This document shows, piece by piece, positions 22,101 to 34,772 of a stretch of DNA of 64,000 nt (position 1 is its first letter; each line of letters begins with the position of its first letter). The stretch covers positions 14,236,417-14,300,416 of the forward strand of contig OY727101.1 of assembly GCA_963402885.1 (NCBI GenBank). The letters run 5' to 3'. The notes beneath the pieces are model-generated. The model was not told the DNA's origin and ran no database searches. It saw nothing but the letters and a program-made list of their open reading frames with translations. This stretch comes from Antedon bifida (Eukaryota; Echinodermata; Crinoidea; Comatulida; Antedonidae). Position numbers and translations under genes: made by a program.

Positions 22101-25100
22101 AAAAATGCAATACAAAACTACTTATGTTTCGAAGTCCAAATTCAGATTAATCAGCAGAATATTGCTAATCAAAATTTTGTAATAAAAATTGTCTCTGGAA
22201 AATTAACAGAAAATGGAAATTAATATAACATTTAAATTCTAAAGAACAAAACAAAAATATGTATTTAAAAAGAACATTTTGAAGCTAAAATCAGTCAAAG
22301 GAGAAATTTACCAAGTAGAATGCACTGATATGCTGAAGAAATCAACCACAGTCAACTCTCCAAATACCGGACTCTCTGAAAACCAGAAACTCTCCCAAAG
22401 CCAGACTTTTCTTGAGGTGCAAAAAGTTCCCAAATTAATTTTTACCATTAGAAACACATTCTGAATACAAGACTTTCTGGAAAACCGACATACATAGGCC
22501 AGCCCAAAGGTGTCTGGTATTGGGAGAGCTGACATGACATAATTAATATTATCAATGGAAGTTTCATCATTTAAGTAATTAACAACATACGGAATCAGAT
22601 TGCAAACAATCACAGAAGATTGGTTGAGGTGACCTGTATATCTGTTTATGTTAAAACTACATTGTTATTGCGATGAGTAGGCTCGTAGCCAGAATGCATC
22701 AGAGGGGGGTTTTCTTGACAGCGAGCAACTGTAGGCTGGGGGCCATGGGGCCGCCAAAGGGTTGGGGTCCAGCTTTGGCTCTCAGAGCAATTTCGGTTGT
22801 TTTAACAGCTTACAGAGTCATTTTTTGGAAGTGGGGCCTTTGTTTTTCAAGGGGGGTTCGCTGGTAAAAGGGGGATTCGCGCAAAAGGTGGGGGGGGGGG
22901 GAGATTCGCCCGAACCGCCAAAAAAAACCCTGGCTACGGGCCTGATGAGACTAAAATGTTAAACCGAATTACGATCGGGTTGAACTTTTTATCATGCCCA
23001 ATCACCATTACATCATACCCAATCATCCATAAATATTTTTTGATACATACAGGACACGCGATAGATAATTCAAGTGTTTAAAAATATATTACTTCATCAT
23101 GATACCAATTGTTATGGAGACGCAGTTGTGTTATGTACGAGTTTTCATCCATAATATTTTACATAACAATTGTATATAAACTATCATTGTTGATTAATAA
23201 TATTTACACATCGCACATTTTCTGAGGATAATCAATGGTTTATGGTGGTAACGCAGATGCTTACTATTTGCATGGTTGAATACGAAATTGAAATATTTAA
23301 ATTTGTCAAAATGAAAGGATAACAAATTTATATGCAAATGTTTCATTTAAGTCTTGTCAAAAAGTCTGGTATTCGGGAATTTTTAATGGTAAAAATGAAT
23401 TTTGAACTGTTTGGTTTTGGGAGAGTTGACTATCTAATAAAAAAAATTTATTTGTTTACATGTAGAATTATGTTTTTAAGAAAGTCAAGAAAAAATGAAT
23501 ATAGTACAGTAAACTTTCCTCAATACCAGGCTCTCTGAAAACCAGAATTTTCCCGAGTTCAAAAGCTTCAAAATTCTTTTTCAAATTAAAATTAATAATT
23601 AATTAAAAACACAATCAGAATACCAGAATTTCCAGAAAACAGATTGGGTTGACATTGCATTATATTGCATGATTGAATTTTGGCTAAAACTGGCGGATGT
23701 TACTTCACAAAAGAGAAAAAAAATCGTCCAATACTAGATACCCCTCGGGCTGGTCTACTATGTCTGATTTTCCATAAATTTTCTATCTATCTATTTCCGA
23801 AGTATCATAGGAATATTTGGTAATACGGCATCTCATTCATATCACATGTGGTGCCTGTATCATGTAAGGTTAAAAGTCTGGATTTGTGAGAATTTCCAGT
23901 TTTCAGAAAGAGTTGACTGTATTCCAACTTCACACCATTTAACATCTATGATATGAATTTCAATTTTATTTTGGAAACTGAATTCATTGAATTATGCTTT
24001 CAATGCTCAGAATGTGAATTGATCTTTCTCGTTGTGTCGTATGGAATTACTGCACAGCAGGTACGGTAACGGTATCCTTGTTACCTGTTAGTCATTGCGT
24101 ATCAATTATTGAACCGGTAACTTAACTCTAACCTGGAGTATTACGTTCTTGAGTCATGGATATTGATGCCCTATCATTAAAGCTCTGTCTACACTATACA
24201 AAAAAAGTGTGATGTGCCCAAATATGGTGGTGACATGCCCAAATATGGTGGTAATGATATGACATCATGTCCATATATGGGCACATCACATTTTTTTGTC
24301 ACAAAGTTTGATAGTGTAGACAGAGCTTAAGAATGCACATTTTGGCAAAGTTAGTTTAGTGTGGACGACACTTTCCAATCTCTATATAATTTACTTTAGT
24401 TTTTATTAGAAAAAAAAACAAATTCAAGCAAATTCAACCATTATCTTCTTTGATAAACAATATTGTAATTTCAGATTTTAATTACACAGTATATATGCAG
24501 TACTTCGACAATTGTATGGCGCTTGATACCAAATATAGCAACGTACTAGTCAACAATTAATGATGGTACATGGATTACTGCCAGAACTTTACAAAAAGCC
24601 ATACACATTCAACTGGTTAAAATTAGTCACTAATGGTTGCTTTCATAAACTACGCCCTATACTAGTTTCGTATTCTACCCTACTACACACCCTAGGAATG
24701 TCGCCATGGGATCCCTGCGGTGTGACTTGATGTGTCATTGTACCCCGGAGTGTGTCACAACAAACATTCTAAGATGGGTTAACTGGGTGTGACCATGTAT
24801 AAATATGTGTTTAATTGATTAAAGGCTTGTAATTACTTCATACGCCTGTGGTACTATACATTTTTGGAAAAATAAAAATAAAAATTGCTAGAACAAATAA
24901 AAACAATGTTTAACTATATTACTCAGATATTACATTACTGATTCTCTTCATTTGCATTATGTGCCACATTATGTGCCACATTGATGTCATTCTGTACATG
25001 CTCATAGTTTCTGAGTGTGCACAGAATGACTTTTTGACTCGAAAGTTAGACATGTAGTGGGGCTTCTGCTGACAAAGGAAATTTGCTAGAAGATGAAAAA

Positions 25101-28100
25101 TGATATTTATAGAGTCTTTGCTATTACTCTCTGCAATAAATGGCATGGGAAATGTACTTGGCCAGGGGCGGATCCAGTGGGGCCCAGTCAGTCCGCCACT
25201 CCTCCTCCCCCCCCCCCCTCCCCCCATAGATTTCAAAAATTGTAATGCAAAAAACAGGATATCAAATTAAGTTCAACTCTTCTTTTCACCATTTTGAGGC
25301 CTTCTCCCCCCTCCCCTTTATTTCAAAATTCTTGATCCGTCCCTGTCGGCTCCCTAGCTTTCAAAATCTGTAGCTCAATCACTACAGTGTTTACCCATTG
25401 CTACTCCTTGGTATATTGTACAGTGATATGAAAAAGGAACTGAACATGTAGCAAACACAAACTTTAATTCCAAGTGTTACATCTTATTGTTTGACATTTG
25501 AATTCAGATGACTTCTAGTGACATCATATAAATTATATAATTATTTATTCATAGAGTTTCTCCTTCTCATTGAAAAAATACTATTTAATGGTTCCGGTAG
25601 ACTAATTGAAACAGCCATGAATAAGTTGTGCAGGTATCCAAACCAATGATGCATGATATAATAAAGTATTACTGTAAATATTAAATAGACATTTAACAAA
25701 TGTTTGCAAAAACAATTGATGGTAGATAATGCACTGTAGCACTGGATAAGCATTTATAGCAACACTTTTAGGTAATATATCTGTGTGGGTCAACAAATTG
25801 CATGGTGTTGAATACAAAAACCTGAAGAAAAACAGTGCTTAAAAGCATATAGGCAGACGCAAGGGGGTCAGGCAAACTTTGAAAATGAAAAATTAAAATA
25901 GGACATGCAGTTTGAGCGCTTAATTTTACAATACTTATGACCTATTTATTCCTCTTGTTTTTTTAGGATGGTGAAGATTACGATATTGAAGTAGATATTG
26001 ATAATATTTTACTATTAGATGAACCAGAACGATATAGTAATTTAAAAGATTTATTGCGAGACGCATCTAAACCTACAGACGTAAGTATAAGAATTCAATA
26101 TTAACAGAGAATAAAATAAAAACAATGCGTAAATGGTTAATTATGTATGTCAGTAAAAGGCCCCTCCCCACCTTCCCCACATACCTTTCCCTGAAAACAA
26201 CTGGGGATTTTAATAATGAGCCTGTATTCCAATTGAATATTTTTTTTATGCCCAGCACTAAACACTTGATATGGTGTTAAAATGCTTTAATTTATAATGA
26301 ATACAGTTGGTAGGGTTGTCTAAAAATAAACCAAGTTTTCATTTATTATAAATAAAAATGTATTGAGATACACAAGGAGTTGCGACAACTGATTATTAAT
26401 TAACAAAAGGCCAAATTTAACCAATTTACTTCAGTGCTTGCTTCATCGAACATGTCAAAAACATCAATTTGTAAAAAATCATTTGTCAAAAAGGTTCTAT
26501 ATTAAAAAGTTATTTATACCATTTTGTAAACATGACAGTGACGGTACTACTGACCTGATGGGTGTATTTAAACGTGGCATATAGGTACCATTTACGGTGT
26601 GTGTGTTTTAAGGCCTTATTTAAAAGGTGGTGTGAAGGGGATTTTAATTTCTTAAAATATTGTTTGCATAACTGGGTGGGTTGCTCTGACAAAAAGAATC
26701 AATTGTACTAGTTACTGAGAACCAATCTCGTACAAGGGTAATGTAAATAAGAATGGATGGCGACAAAGAAGCTTTCTTGGTACGGCTGTTGTAATATAAT
26801 CATTACATAATATGTGATGATTACCTACTGTACAGTGTGATAATGACATGTGGGATCATGTGTAATCATTACATGTGTGAAATTACATGTAATCATTACA
26901 CATGTGAAATTACATGTAATCATTACACATGTGAAATTACATGTAATCATTACACATGTGATCATACAATGTGAACATACATGTCTGATCATACAATGTG
27001 AACATACATGTCTGATCATACAATGTGAACATACATGTCTGATCATACAATGTGAACATACATGTCTGATCATACAATGTGAACATACATGTCTGATCAT
27101 ACAATGTGAACATACATGTCTGATCATACAATGTGAACATACATGTCTGATGATACAATGTGAACATACATGTCTTAATCATACAATGTGAACATACATG
27201 TCTGATCATACAATGTGAACATACATGTCTTAATCATACAATGTGAACATACATGTCTGATCATACAATGTGAACATACATGTCTGATCATACAATGTGA
27301 ACATACATGTCTTAATCATACAATGTGAACATACATGTCTGATCATACAATATGAACATACATGTCTGATCATACAATGTGAACATACATGTCTGATCAT
27401 ACAATGTGAACATACATGTCTGATCATACAATGTGAACATTAAATATGTGATAATTACACATGTGATTATACAATGTGAACATTACACATGTGATCAATA
27501 CACACATGATCAATACACACATGATCAATACACACATGATCAATACACACATAAAGTGTACATTTTTTACAACATGTAAAATCCAGAGCAGACTATGACG
27601 TTAGCTAGTTTAATTTTAGTACACAGCATCATACAGTATGTGTTATATATGAGATACTAAAATACATTATAAATCCCAATATGATAAATTACATTCTAGC
27701 TAGAGTTCCACTATAATTCTGCGGTTGGTTGGTAATCATGTTCTTTGGCTAACCTGTAATTTTACAATCTAAACTTGTCTTTGTGTGTTTAACAAAGCCT
27801 TTCAATTGTTACAATATGTTTATTTGATTAAAATATCTCCAAAAATAAGTCAGGCAGATAATATCTCTTTGAATAAAAGAGATACATTTACTGGTTAAGT
27901 GATTTTCTCATAATATACCACCCCCCAATACCCCCATTCAGAGAATGGTTTTGTCTTGTCTTATGAATTTTTTTTTTTTTTTTTGGTTTATTTTTACAGA
28001 AGTGAATAACTTTATTAAAACTGCAAAACGGCCTACAGTATTTAAAGTCTGATTTTATTAATCTTCATTTTTCATGTTTTTGGGGGAATAATACATCTTT

Positions 28101-31100
28101 AATAATATTTGTATGTAATTGTTGTTTTAATAGTGTACACTATTTAGTATGCACATTCTATTTATACAATAGATTCTATCGTCTGAAATAAAGAATAAAA
28201 AAAGAATATTACAGTACAGTATATCAAATTAAAAAAAAATCCATTAATATATTATTCCTAAACAAAACCCAAAAGGTGAGATAATTATTAGGTATTGTCT
28301 AATTAGCTAATTGCAATCAATCCTAAATCCCATGGGGGATGTAAATTGCGTCTTATTAACGTCAACGCATCGCGCATTAAGTTTGTTATTCAAGTCTCGC
28401 AGCACGAATGCATGGTAATTTAGAGAGAAATGTAAATGGTTTTTGTGGTACTGTACATTTGGATGAGTCATATTGGTGTTTAGCATAATATGCTGAATCC
28501 CTGGTTAATTATTACACTGCTATCAATACTACATTTGATGATAGGTTTTAGCTCACTGAATACTGCAATTGCTTTACAATACAATCATAATAATGTATTC
28601 ATTTACATAGCGCAAATTCCATATTATACACTCAACTCTCCCAATACCCAACTCTCTGACAACCGGAAATTCTCCCAAAACTAGAAAACCAAAGTCCAGA
28701 AGGATAGGCTATCATGCTCCTCACTCAAGGGTCATTTCTTGTCACTAAATCCATTAAACTTTATTTGTTTTGATACTTCCAGACCTGACCATTTCAGACA
28801 GATTGTTCCTAATATTAAAACCTCTACAGCAGCAATGTCTATACTCTAATGTTGTTCTTAGAAATTTGCAACATGCCATTGACATGGTTTGTATTCCAGG
28901 AAAATGTATGTTTACTGTGGAATACCATTGATACCGCACTCTTTCCTGTTTACAGTAGACCACACATTATAGAAAATGATTGTATGTAAACTTCTTTCGT
29001 TTATAATGGCTGGATAATTAAAATTCCTCTTTTAGGAAACTGTAGACTGTAATGAATGTGTGACTTAAATTGCCAACTATGGAACGCCGTTTACGCAACA
29101 TTTCGATGATATGAAATTTATGACTTGATATGTGAATGAAATGCATCGATGTGAATGAAATGCATCGATATGAATGAAATGTTTTGAATGAAATGCTTTG
29201 AATTTAATGTTTTGAATGAAATGTTTTGAATTAAATGTTTTGAATGAAATATGTTTTGAATAAAATATGTTTTGAATGAAATGTTTTGAATGAATTGAAT
29301 TGAATGCTTTGAAAAAGTCAAACTATTAGCGGGGTATGTCATTCCCGCTGACAATTTTTTCCTCAACCTCTTAAGCCTTGGTACTCTCTTCTCCTCTCGA
29401 AATGTTGCATAAACGGCGTTCCACAGCAAACAGTCAGGCATACTGTATTGGGCCCATACTTTGGGCTGGCCGAATATGTCTGGTTTTCTGGAAAGTCTGG
29501 TATTCAGAATGTGTTTCTAATGGTAAAAATGAATTTTGGACCGTTTTGGGAGAGTTTCCGGTTTTCAGAGAGTCAGGTATTGGGAGAGTTTACTGTACTA
29601 TACTGGTAAATGTTACTCAACTTACTCAATACTGTATTATGCTTTATGATTATTAATAATGGTATCCACATTCTAATGGGATATGGACATTATTCCTGTA
29701 TTTTGTGGTTTTTTTTATGAGCACTAAGAATTATCACTCAATATATTATTATCAATATATTATCATCATGTACAGAATTTTATATCAATAATATTGCTAC
29801 ATTTTAATTTTATGGGCTATTTTAATTACCTTTTTATGGAAATTATTACTAGTAATACAGGTAGTACAAGTACTCTAGTAAGAACAGGAATATATTATCA
29901 AAAAAATAATATAAAATGATGTTAAATAAAAAAATGATTATTAAATTTCATGATGTTTTTGTAACCTTGTTTTTATCGTGAACATCGCAAATATTTGTTG
30001 ATGGCGTTTAAAATTATGGAAAAGAGCCACACATAAATGCATTAATAACCAACATTTTTTTGTCCATCTGAAGGACGAGTCAATGAGAGTGAAGCACTGA
30101 CATGCCTTTTCACACCTTACTCCGATTCCTTACGACTGCGCCATTTAAACTAAAAACAGAATGCAAAGTAAATGGATCAATGGACGTTTGGCAACCTTTG
30201 AATATATCATCAACACGTTTAATGACTAACAACACTTTACTATGCGTTTAAGAGCAATAAATATAGACTAGATTCATAATTAGAGGTCATATCAAGGTCA
30301 TATGGCTATATGCAATTATAATATTAACTTATTAGCTACAAGAATCACCTGCTACAAAAACTGAAAGTTCGCTAATTGTAGACATCAAGTACAGGCAATG
30401 GAAAATAAGTGTTGTTAGGATTCAAACATTAATTACCTAATTGTCACACTGTTTGTAATTACTGTACATGTACAATGTTTTTGTTCAATTTTCGCATACT
30501 CCTAATACATTATTAACATGGTATTAACATAGTTCTTGATACAGTAGGAATAGGTCAATTGTTTTTCCTTCTCGTAGTATAGGTTGATATGTAGGTTTAT
30601 ATATTTATGCAAATTTTCAAGGATAACTATAAAGCGAATTCATTCACCATCCTTCTTATTTACAAGACAAACATATACACAAGATGCTCTACATAAACGA
30701 AGTCTTAATACAAGTCTTTCGGAATGAACAAAATTGTTTATCACGGCAAATGTAGCATAGCCAATGCTACACAATACAATCTCACCTTATTGTTACACAT
30801 GTAGCATTAGTAAGAGGTAAAACCTACTGGGGGTATGGTGTTTTAAAACTGAGCATGTATGTGGGTCATGAATATTTTCGCCAATGTAGCATCCAATGCT
30901 ACACAACCAGTGCTACATAATACCATGTTACTGCTACACATATCAAATGGTTTAGCCCATAGAGATATTAAAGTGAACACTATAATATCTCTATGTATAG
31001 CCAAAAATGCAATACAAATCATGTTTCCTTCTATAATCTAAATTCAGATTGACCAGCAGTTTTAATCAAAATTTGTTATATCAAAATTGTCCTGTTATCA

Positions 31101-32561
31101 TTTATAAAAATATAATTTATTATGAAAAAAAATAATACTCTATAGCAGGGAATAATAATGTAAAGCAATGCATGTATTACCTTATTACATATGTTGATAG
31201 TCAACCTACACATTTTTTGTTCCAAGATTTATAGCTTCAGGTAAACAAAATCATTAAGCCTAATTGATACCAACCATAAAAAAATTAAATTAATCATCAA
31301 AATTGTGTTTTTGCTTTTATTACTGCAATACTAATCTGTCTTTATGATTCAGAAATATTCAGAAAAGGTACATAATTATTGAATCATAATTTATGATGCT
31401 ACTGGTTTAATGGAATGAATACATGGACAGAAGAATAGAGACAGTCAATTTCTTCTGCATAACAATGAATAACTATTTGAAAATAGATTGAAAATACATA
31501 CAAAGTTTGTGTTCCTAAAAAAACTGTTTAAATCAGTGGGTGGTTGTCAACAAAAACAATAACAATACCCACAATAGGCATAAGCGGTCAAAAGATGCTA
31601 CTGTAGTTGAGTGGCGGTCAATAGCGGTCAATCTAATTTGTTATTTTGGGTTGTAGCTAAAAGTAGCACAGTAAAATTTTGTACAATCGAATGGGTATTT
31701 GAAACCGTTATATTTTTCTGAATGTCATTTAACCAGTAATTGGTCAGATAGGGTAGGACAAAACATCAATTATTCAACACCCTGACGCAAAGCTACTCCA
31801 CAGTAGTTACAAACTAGACAAACAAGTCAACCATTAAATTTGTCCTGTTCTTGCTGCCAAGGGGTATTTTATTTTCTCGCAACAGAAACAGGCCCAAGGA
31901 AGCAGACTTGCTATCCTGTTTGTGGTCTTGGGAGATATTGTACTTTTAGCCACTGTTTAGTCTTGTTCTTTGAACGGGATGTTACATCATTAACCCTGTT
32001 CAGTACAAAAGACATTATGCAATAAGAACTATGTACTTTGTTCAGACATTGAAGGGGTTTGTTTTTATATGTGCTAAATATAATGCATGGTGCATAGAAG
32101 AAAGGACCTACTGGACTATAGTGTTTATATTAATATTTTGTTTTATGATGGACCTAATGGATATTCACTATTAAAAAAGTTAATAGTTTTGGAAAGATAC
32201 ATTCAATAAACAAGCTACAGTATAAGCGGTATAAGACTTTATAAAGAATGTATTTTCTCACACATGAATAAGTTATTCATTATTTATAATTGTATTATTT
32301 AAATATAAGTATTAAAAAGTTTAGTAAATTTGATCTCTGTTTAAAAACAACCCCAAATACTGAGCTGTATGTACAGCTGCAACTATGCATCACATACTGT
32401 ATTATAACTGTAGGATGCGAAATGCTAGTTAAAAATCATTCAGTGAATTTTACCAATGTTTTATTTGTTGATTGATATAAACTTTCAATTGTTAACATGT
32501 TTTTCTTTTTGTTTTCTAGGATTTCATAAAAGAACTGTTAGAGCGGATAAAGTGCTTGTAG
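16185..32561 (+). CDS. PPP1R14: Protein phosphatase 1 regulatory inhibitor subunit 14 (CPI-17/PHI-1 family)
   Basis: Three exons, 16185-16367, 25967-26080 and 32520-32561, all phase 0, encode 112 residues. Members of this family block myosin phosphatase (PP1c-MYPT1) when a threonine in the inhibitory loop is phosphorylated by PKC or ROCK. Here the loop reads NVTCKYNRKQM with Thr32 in the position of CPI-17 Thr38. It is followed by RLRLEIEEWMDGEL (helix A), the acidic IEVDIDNILLLDEPE segment, LKDLLRDASKPTDDF and a terminal KELLERIKCL helix, all colinear with human PPP1R14A/B. The N-terminal 28 residues are not conserved. The protein stops right after the last helix, so it lacks the long C-terminal tail of CPI-17. 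Introns are 9.6 and 6.4 kb, very large for a 336-bp CDS. Which vertebrate paralogue (A-D) is closest cannot be decided here. Family assignment is firm; the phosphorylation role is by homology. Confidence 0.92.
18559..19190. mobile_element. Non-autonomous DNA transposon, about 630 bp
   Basis: Perfect 16-base ends TACCCCTTTTACACCG and CGGTGTAAAAGGGGTA, the outer TA being a likely target duplication. Several internal CCCGGGT/ACCCGGG boxes and inverted TTTACACCG copies lie between. No transposase frame is visible. Lies in intron 1 of PPP1R14. Confidence 0.8.
19951..20020. mobile_element. Family A MITE fragment
   Basis: Only the right half survives: ATGTCCATATATC...GGGCACATCACA...GATAGTGTAGACAAGGCTTA. 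It directly follows an (ATTGA)n run at 19928-19950, which may mark the truncation point. Confidence 0.75.
21030..21610. repeat. AT-rich block repeated three times
   Basis: The segment ATCCAAATAACTA, ATTAAAATTATGTAAATCTA, CGATTTATACAACAATA and TTGTTATTGTTATATGTTAA recurs with spacing near 200 bases (copies about 21085, 21288, 21510). The third copy is the most diverged. Confidence 0.65.
21890..22205. repeat. Family E interspersed repeat, longest copy
   Basis: The first third matches the SRCR-ZP intron copy. The rest (GAATATTTTCGCCAGTGTAG, GCTACACAATACCATGTT, GCCAAAAATGCAATACAAA, CAAATTCAGATTAATCAGCA) matches 30870-31095. The copies together outline an element of at least 320 bases without a recognised coding region. 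Confidence 0.7.
22348..22534. mobile_element. Family C inverted-repeat element
   Basis: Bounded by ACAGTCAACTCTCCAAATAC and GGTATTGGGAGAGCTGACA. Internal short blocks CTCTGAAAACCAGAAACTCT and TTTTTACCATTAGAAACACA recur in the other copies. Confidence 0.75.
22676..22948. mobile_element. G-rich inverted-repeat element
   Basis: GTAGGCTCGTAGCCAGA at the left matches the reverse complement of the right end CTGGCTACGGGCCTGA. The interior has runs of G up to 13 long and GGGATTCGCGC-like repeats. Confidence 0.6.
23320..23660. mobile_element. Family C, two degraded copies
   Basis: About 23352-23431 carries TCTGGTATTCGGGAATTTTT, the GGTAAAAATGAATTTTG block and TTTTGGGAGAGTTGACT. About 23507-23655 carries ACAGTAAACTTTCCTCAATA, CTCTCTGAAAACCAGAATTT and TTCCAGAAAACAG. 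The two face opposite ways. Confidence 0.65.
24179..24330. mobile_element. Family A MITE, full length
   Basis: Both TIRs are present with internal GTGATGTGCCCAAATATGG and CCATATATGGGCACATCACA blocks. Lies in intron 1 of PPP1R14. Confidence 0.85.
25162..25350. mobile_element. hAT-type MITE candidate
   Basis: Left CAGGGGCGGATCCAG and right TTGATCCGTCCCTG are inverted copies; CAGNGGCG-type ends are typical of hAT elements. A 12-C run lies inside. I could not see a clean 8-bp target duplication. Confidence 0.6.
26850..27550. repeat. 27-bp minisatellite array
   Basis: Core 26959-27440: about 18 units of GATCATACAATGTGAACATA plus CATGTCT (27 bases), a few with an extra base (CTTAATC). It is preceded by about four 27-base units of a related sequence (ACATGTGAAATTACATGTAA) and followed by a 14-base satellite ACACATGATCAATA. 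Lies in intron 2 of PPP1R14. Confidence 0.95.
27958..28106. mobile_element. Family D, right part only
   Basis: Begins in a T run, then TTTACAGAAGTGAATAACTT, CTGATTTTATTAATCTTCAT and TTTTTGGGGGAATAATACAT. Lies in intron 2 of PPP1R14. Confidence 0.7.
28627..28694. mobile_element. Family C fragment
   Basis: Only one end: CACTCAACTCTCCCAATACC followed by CAACTCTCTGACAACCGGAA and a decayed tail. Confidence 0.65.
29081..29422. mobile_element. Fold-back element enclosing a minisatellite
   Basis: GGAACGCCGTTTACGCAACA (26-base arm, 29081-29106) pairs with 29397-29422 with one mismatch. Between them, 29140-29310 is a 14-16 base repeat of the type ATGTTTTGAATGAA. Confidence 0.8.
29430..29598. mobile_element. 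Family C element, reverse orientation
   Basis: Matches the reverse complement of the copy at 22348 over most of its length (TTTGGGCTGGCC, TATTCAGAATGTGTTTCTAA, CCGGTTTTCAGAGAGTCAGG) and ends GGTATTGGGAGAGTTTACTG. It follows the fold-back element at 29081-29422 directly. Confidence 0.75.
30736..31095. repeat. Family E interspersed repeat with internal rearrangement
   Basis: GTAGCAT...CCAATGCTACACAA occurs twice (about 30752 and 30885). The downstream part matches the 22020-22200 copy through AGATTGACCAGCAG and AAAATTGTC. Lies in intron 2 of PPP1R14. Confidence 0.65.
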
Positions 32562-33306
32562 CCGCCGGCACTTAATTGAAAATAAAAACATTTGACAGTT
32601 TATGGAATTACAGAAGTTACCTTAACGAGAAACCCTAACCCACTGATAGTGTTAGATGTGTTAAATGCGTACAGAGTGGATTAAATATTGCGGTGAATGC
32701 CAACGCTAATTGCCCATTACTTGACGTCTGCAAGCAAGATAAATGCGCTACACCAGTTTATTTTGTTATAATTTACAATGCCTGTGACTGAGATTAATTA
32801 TAAAAGAATTAATTATTCAAAGGCGTTATCATACATACAGTCATCGAACTGCAGTTTGGTTTCAGAGTTTAATGGAGAGCCGTAGGTCAATAGGTTTATA
32901 ATATGCGTTCATATCACAGTTTTGTTTGTTCTGAAATTGCAAAATTTAGGCCTACTTGAAAGCACTTTGAAAGTTAATTATTAACTGGTTTCGCAAGGTT
33001 ATCTCTTGGCGATATTGTAAACACCATGGTATACTGTACATCTAGCAGTACATGGTAGTTAATGATTAAACAGGTCTGTATGTGTGATGGCATTTTAGAA
33101 TCATATTGGCCTATTAATATAACATACCTATTGCGATATCCTAGTGCGTTTCCTGGTGTTCTACCACAGGATGACCAAAGGTCGCTCTACGTGACTTTTT
33201 AATATTTCATAATGTAGATATTATGACTTTACAACATGGGTTATACAAATAGATACATATCTAAGTATTTTATGAATGAATTGTTCATTTTCATCATAAG
33301 ATGTCT

Positions 33307-33506
33307 AATAAAACACAGGTTGTAAACTGTTCATTTCCTTTCTAATTGGGTTCTTGTATACAATATGCAATAACTTCAAGCACTTTGTATTGTATGTAAG
33401 ATAAAAACTGTAAATAGTCAAGCATGTGCTGTGGCGCTTACAAAATTGTAAAAATAGTTTCTGTAAGGCGCTTTGTTTGATCATTTACAGTAATAATGCT
33501 AATAAA
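33307..33506 (+). promoter_or_regulatory. Candidate polyadenylation signals for PPP1R14
   Basis: AATAAA occurs at 33307-33312 and again at 33501-33506, about 0.75 and 0.94 kb after the stop codon. Further hexamers exist near 34270, so the true 3' end is uncertain. Confidence 0.3.
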
Positions 33507-34615
33507 AAGCAAATAATATGTACAATTGTGTAGTCCACAAAACACCACAGTGCCAAACTGTACAAAAACTGTATGTATCGACCATTTTTAATTGTTTTTA
33601 AATTATTAAGTAATTGCATTTTAAATTTTGCCTTGAATTCAAGACAATCTTGAAAACGATCTGTATGTAATGTAATTTTGTTTTAAAATTATTACACATA
33701 CTGTAATACAATTACATGTTGGTGTATTGTAGGATTACCACGTTCTGTAATTAAGCAGTGGTTAACAAATTGAATTGAAAAAGAATGTTAGTTTCATATT
33801 CATGAGGATTTGAAATTTTGTTTTGATGAGGGGTTTTATTTTTAGCCATGGCTATTGTGATGTACAAACACGAGAGTGATAGTTTGGCCATTTACACATA
33901 TTGGAATGGCGATTGCAATCGGTTATTTTTGACGGAAAATGATGTAAACGCCACTTTTATTTTATAAGTCCTACCTAGGGTAAAAATATGCCAACATACC
34001 GACGAAGAAAGTAATTGGATGAAACTGCTAAGAACACCCCAACAAAAACTAGTCAATTTATTGGCGTTGAGTTAAAATACTTTTTAAAACATCCCCAGCA
34101 AAGCCAGGCTATAAAAAATAGTATATTTAACTTAGTAAGCAAACTGTATTTTATGGATTCCTTTTCTAACAGTCCTAGAATGCTATATATGTAAATATTT
34201 AACTAGTATTAAATATAGTGTGTGGTAGTAGAACGCCAACCATAAAGACAAGATGTTTTAGTGTTTAATGTAAATATTAAATAAAAGAAAAAGAGTGTTT
34301 GCTAGGGCATTTTATTTCTATGTGGTACAACACACTATGTGTATAGTGCCGTAATATAATAATAACGGTAAACACAGTGCTACTAGTCTATGTTAAACTG
34401 ACGATTACATAATTGGCCATGATTTTTAAGCACGGGTAGAGAAATTGCATGGGGGTGGGGGAAATGGCCAGATAATTAATTCATTGCAATTTTAGCTATA
34501 CTTTACTTGAAAATTATGATACACATATTCAGTTTAAAATATTAATCAATTACTCAACTAGTAATGTAATTTCTATTTTGTTCACACCTAAACTATCTAA
34601 CCAATTTGGTTGTGT

Positions 34616-34772
34616 AAAGCTCTGTCTACACTAGTATCAAACTTCATGTGTCAAAAAAAATGTTGTGATGTGCCCATATATGGACATGATGAATGTCATA
34701 TTACTACCATCTTTGGTCATATCACTACCATATTTGGGTACATCACACTTTTGTAGTGTAGACAGAGCTTTA
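34616..34772. mobile_element. Family A MITE, full length
   Basis: TA-flanked copy with AAGCTCTGTCTACACTAGTA at the left and GTAGTGTAGACAGAGCTT at the right. Lies in intergenic DNA downstream of PPP1R14. Confidence 0.85.

Larger units (their letters stand above)
16368..25966. other. PPP1R14 intron 1 (9.6 kb)
   Basis: Apart from the listed elements, it is AT-rich DNA with many TACTGTA/TACAGTA heptamers and poly-C and poly-G runs (19859, 22892, 25207). No exon of another gene was found on either strand. Confidence 0.6.
26081..32519. other. PPP1R14 intron 2 (6.4 kb)
   Basis: Contains the 27-bp minisatellite, the fold-back element, and copies of families C, D and E. Stretches 29600-30730 and 31100-32500 show nothing beyond AT-rich sequence. 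Confidence 0.6.

Noticed and set aside
26825..27427. Long repetitive ORFs on both strands (IRHVCSHCM repeats)
   Set aside because: Produced by a 27-bp tandem repeat; frames are broken by one-base unit variants and exist on both strands.
26850..27550. CRISPR-like array
   Set aside because: No unique spacers; units are contiguous and the genome is clearly eukaryotic.
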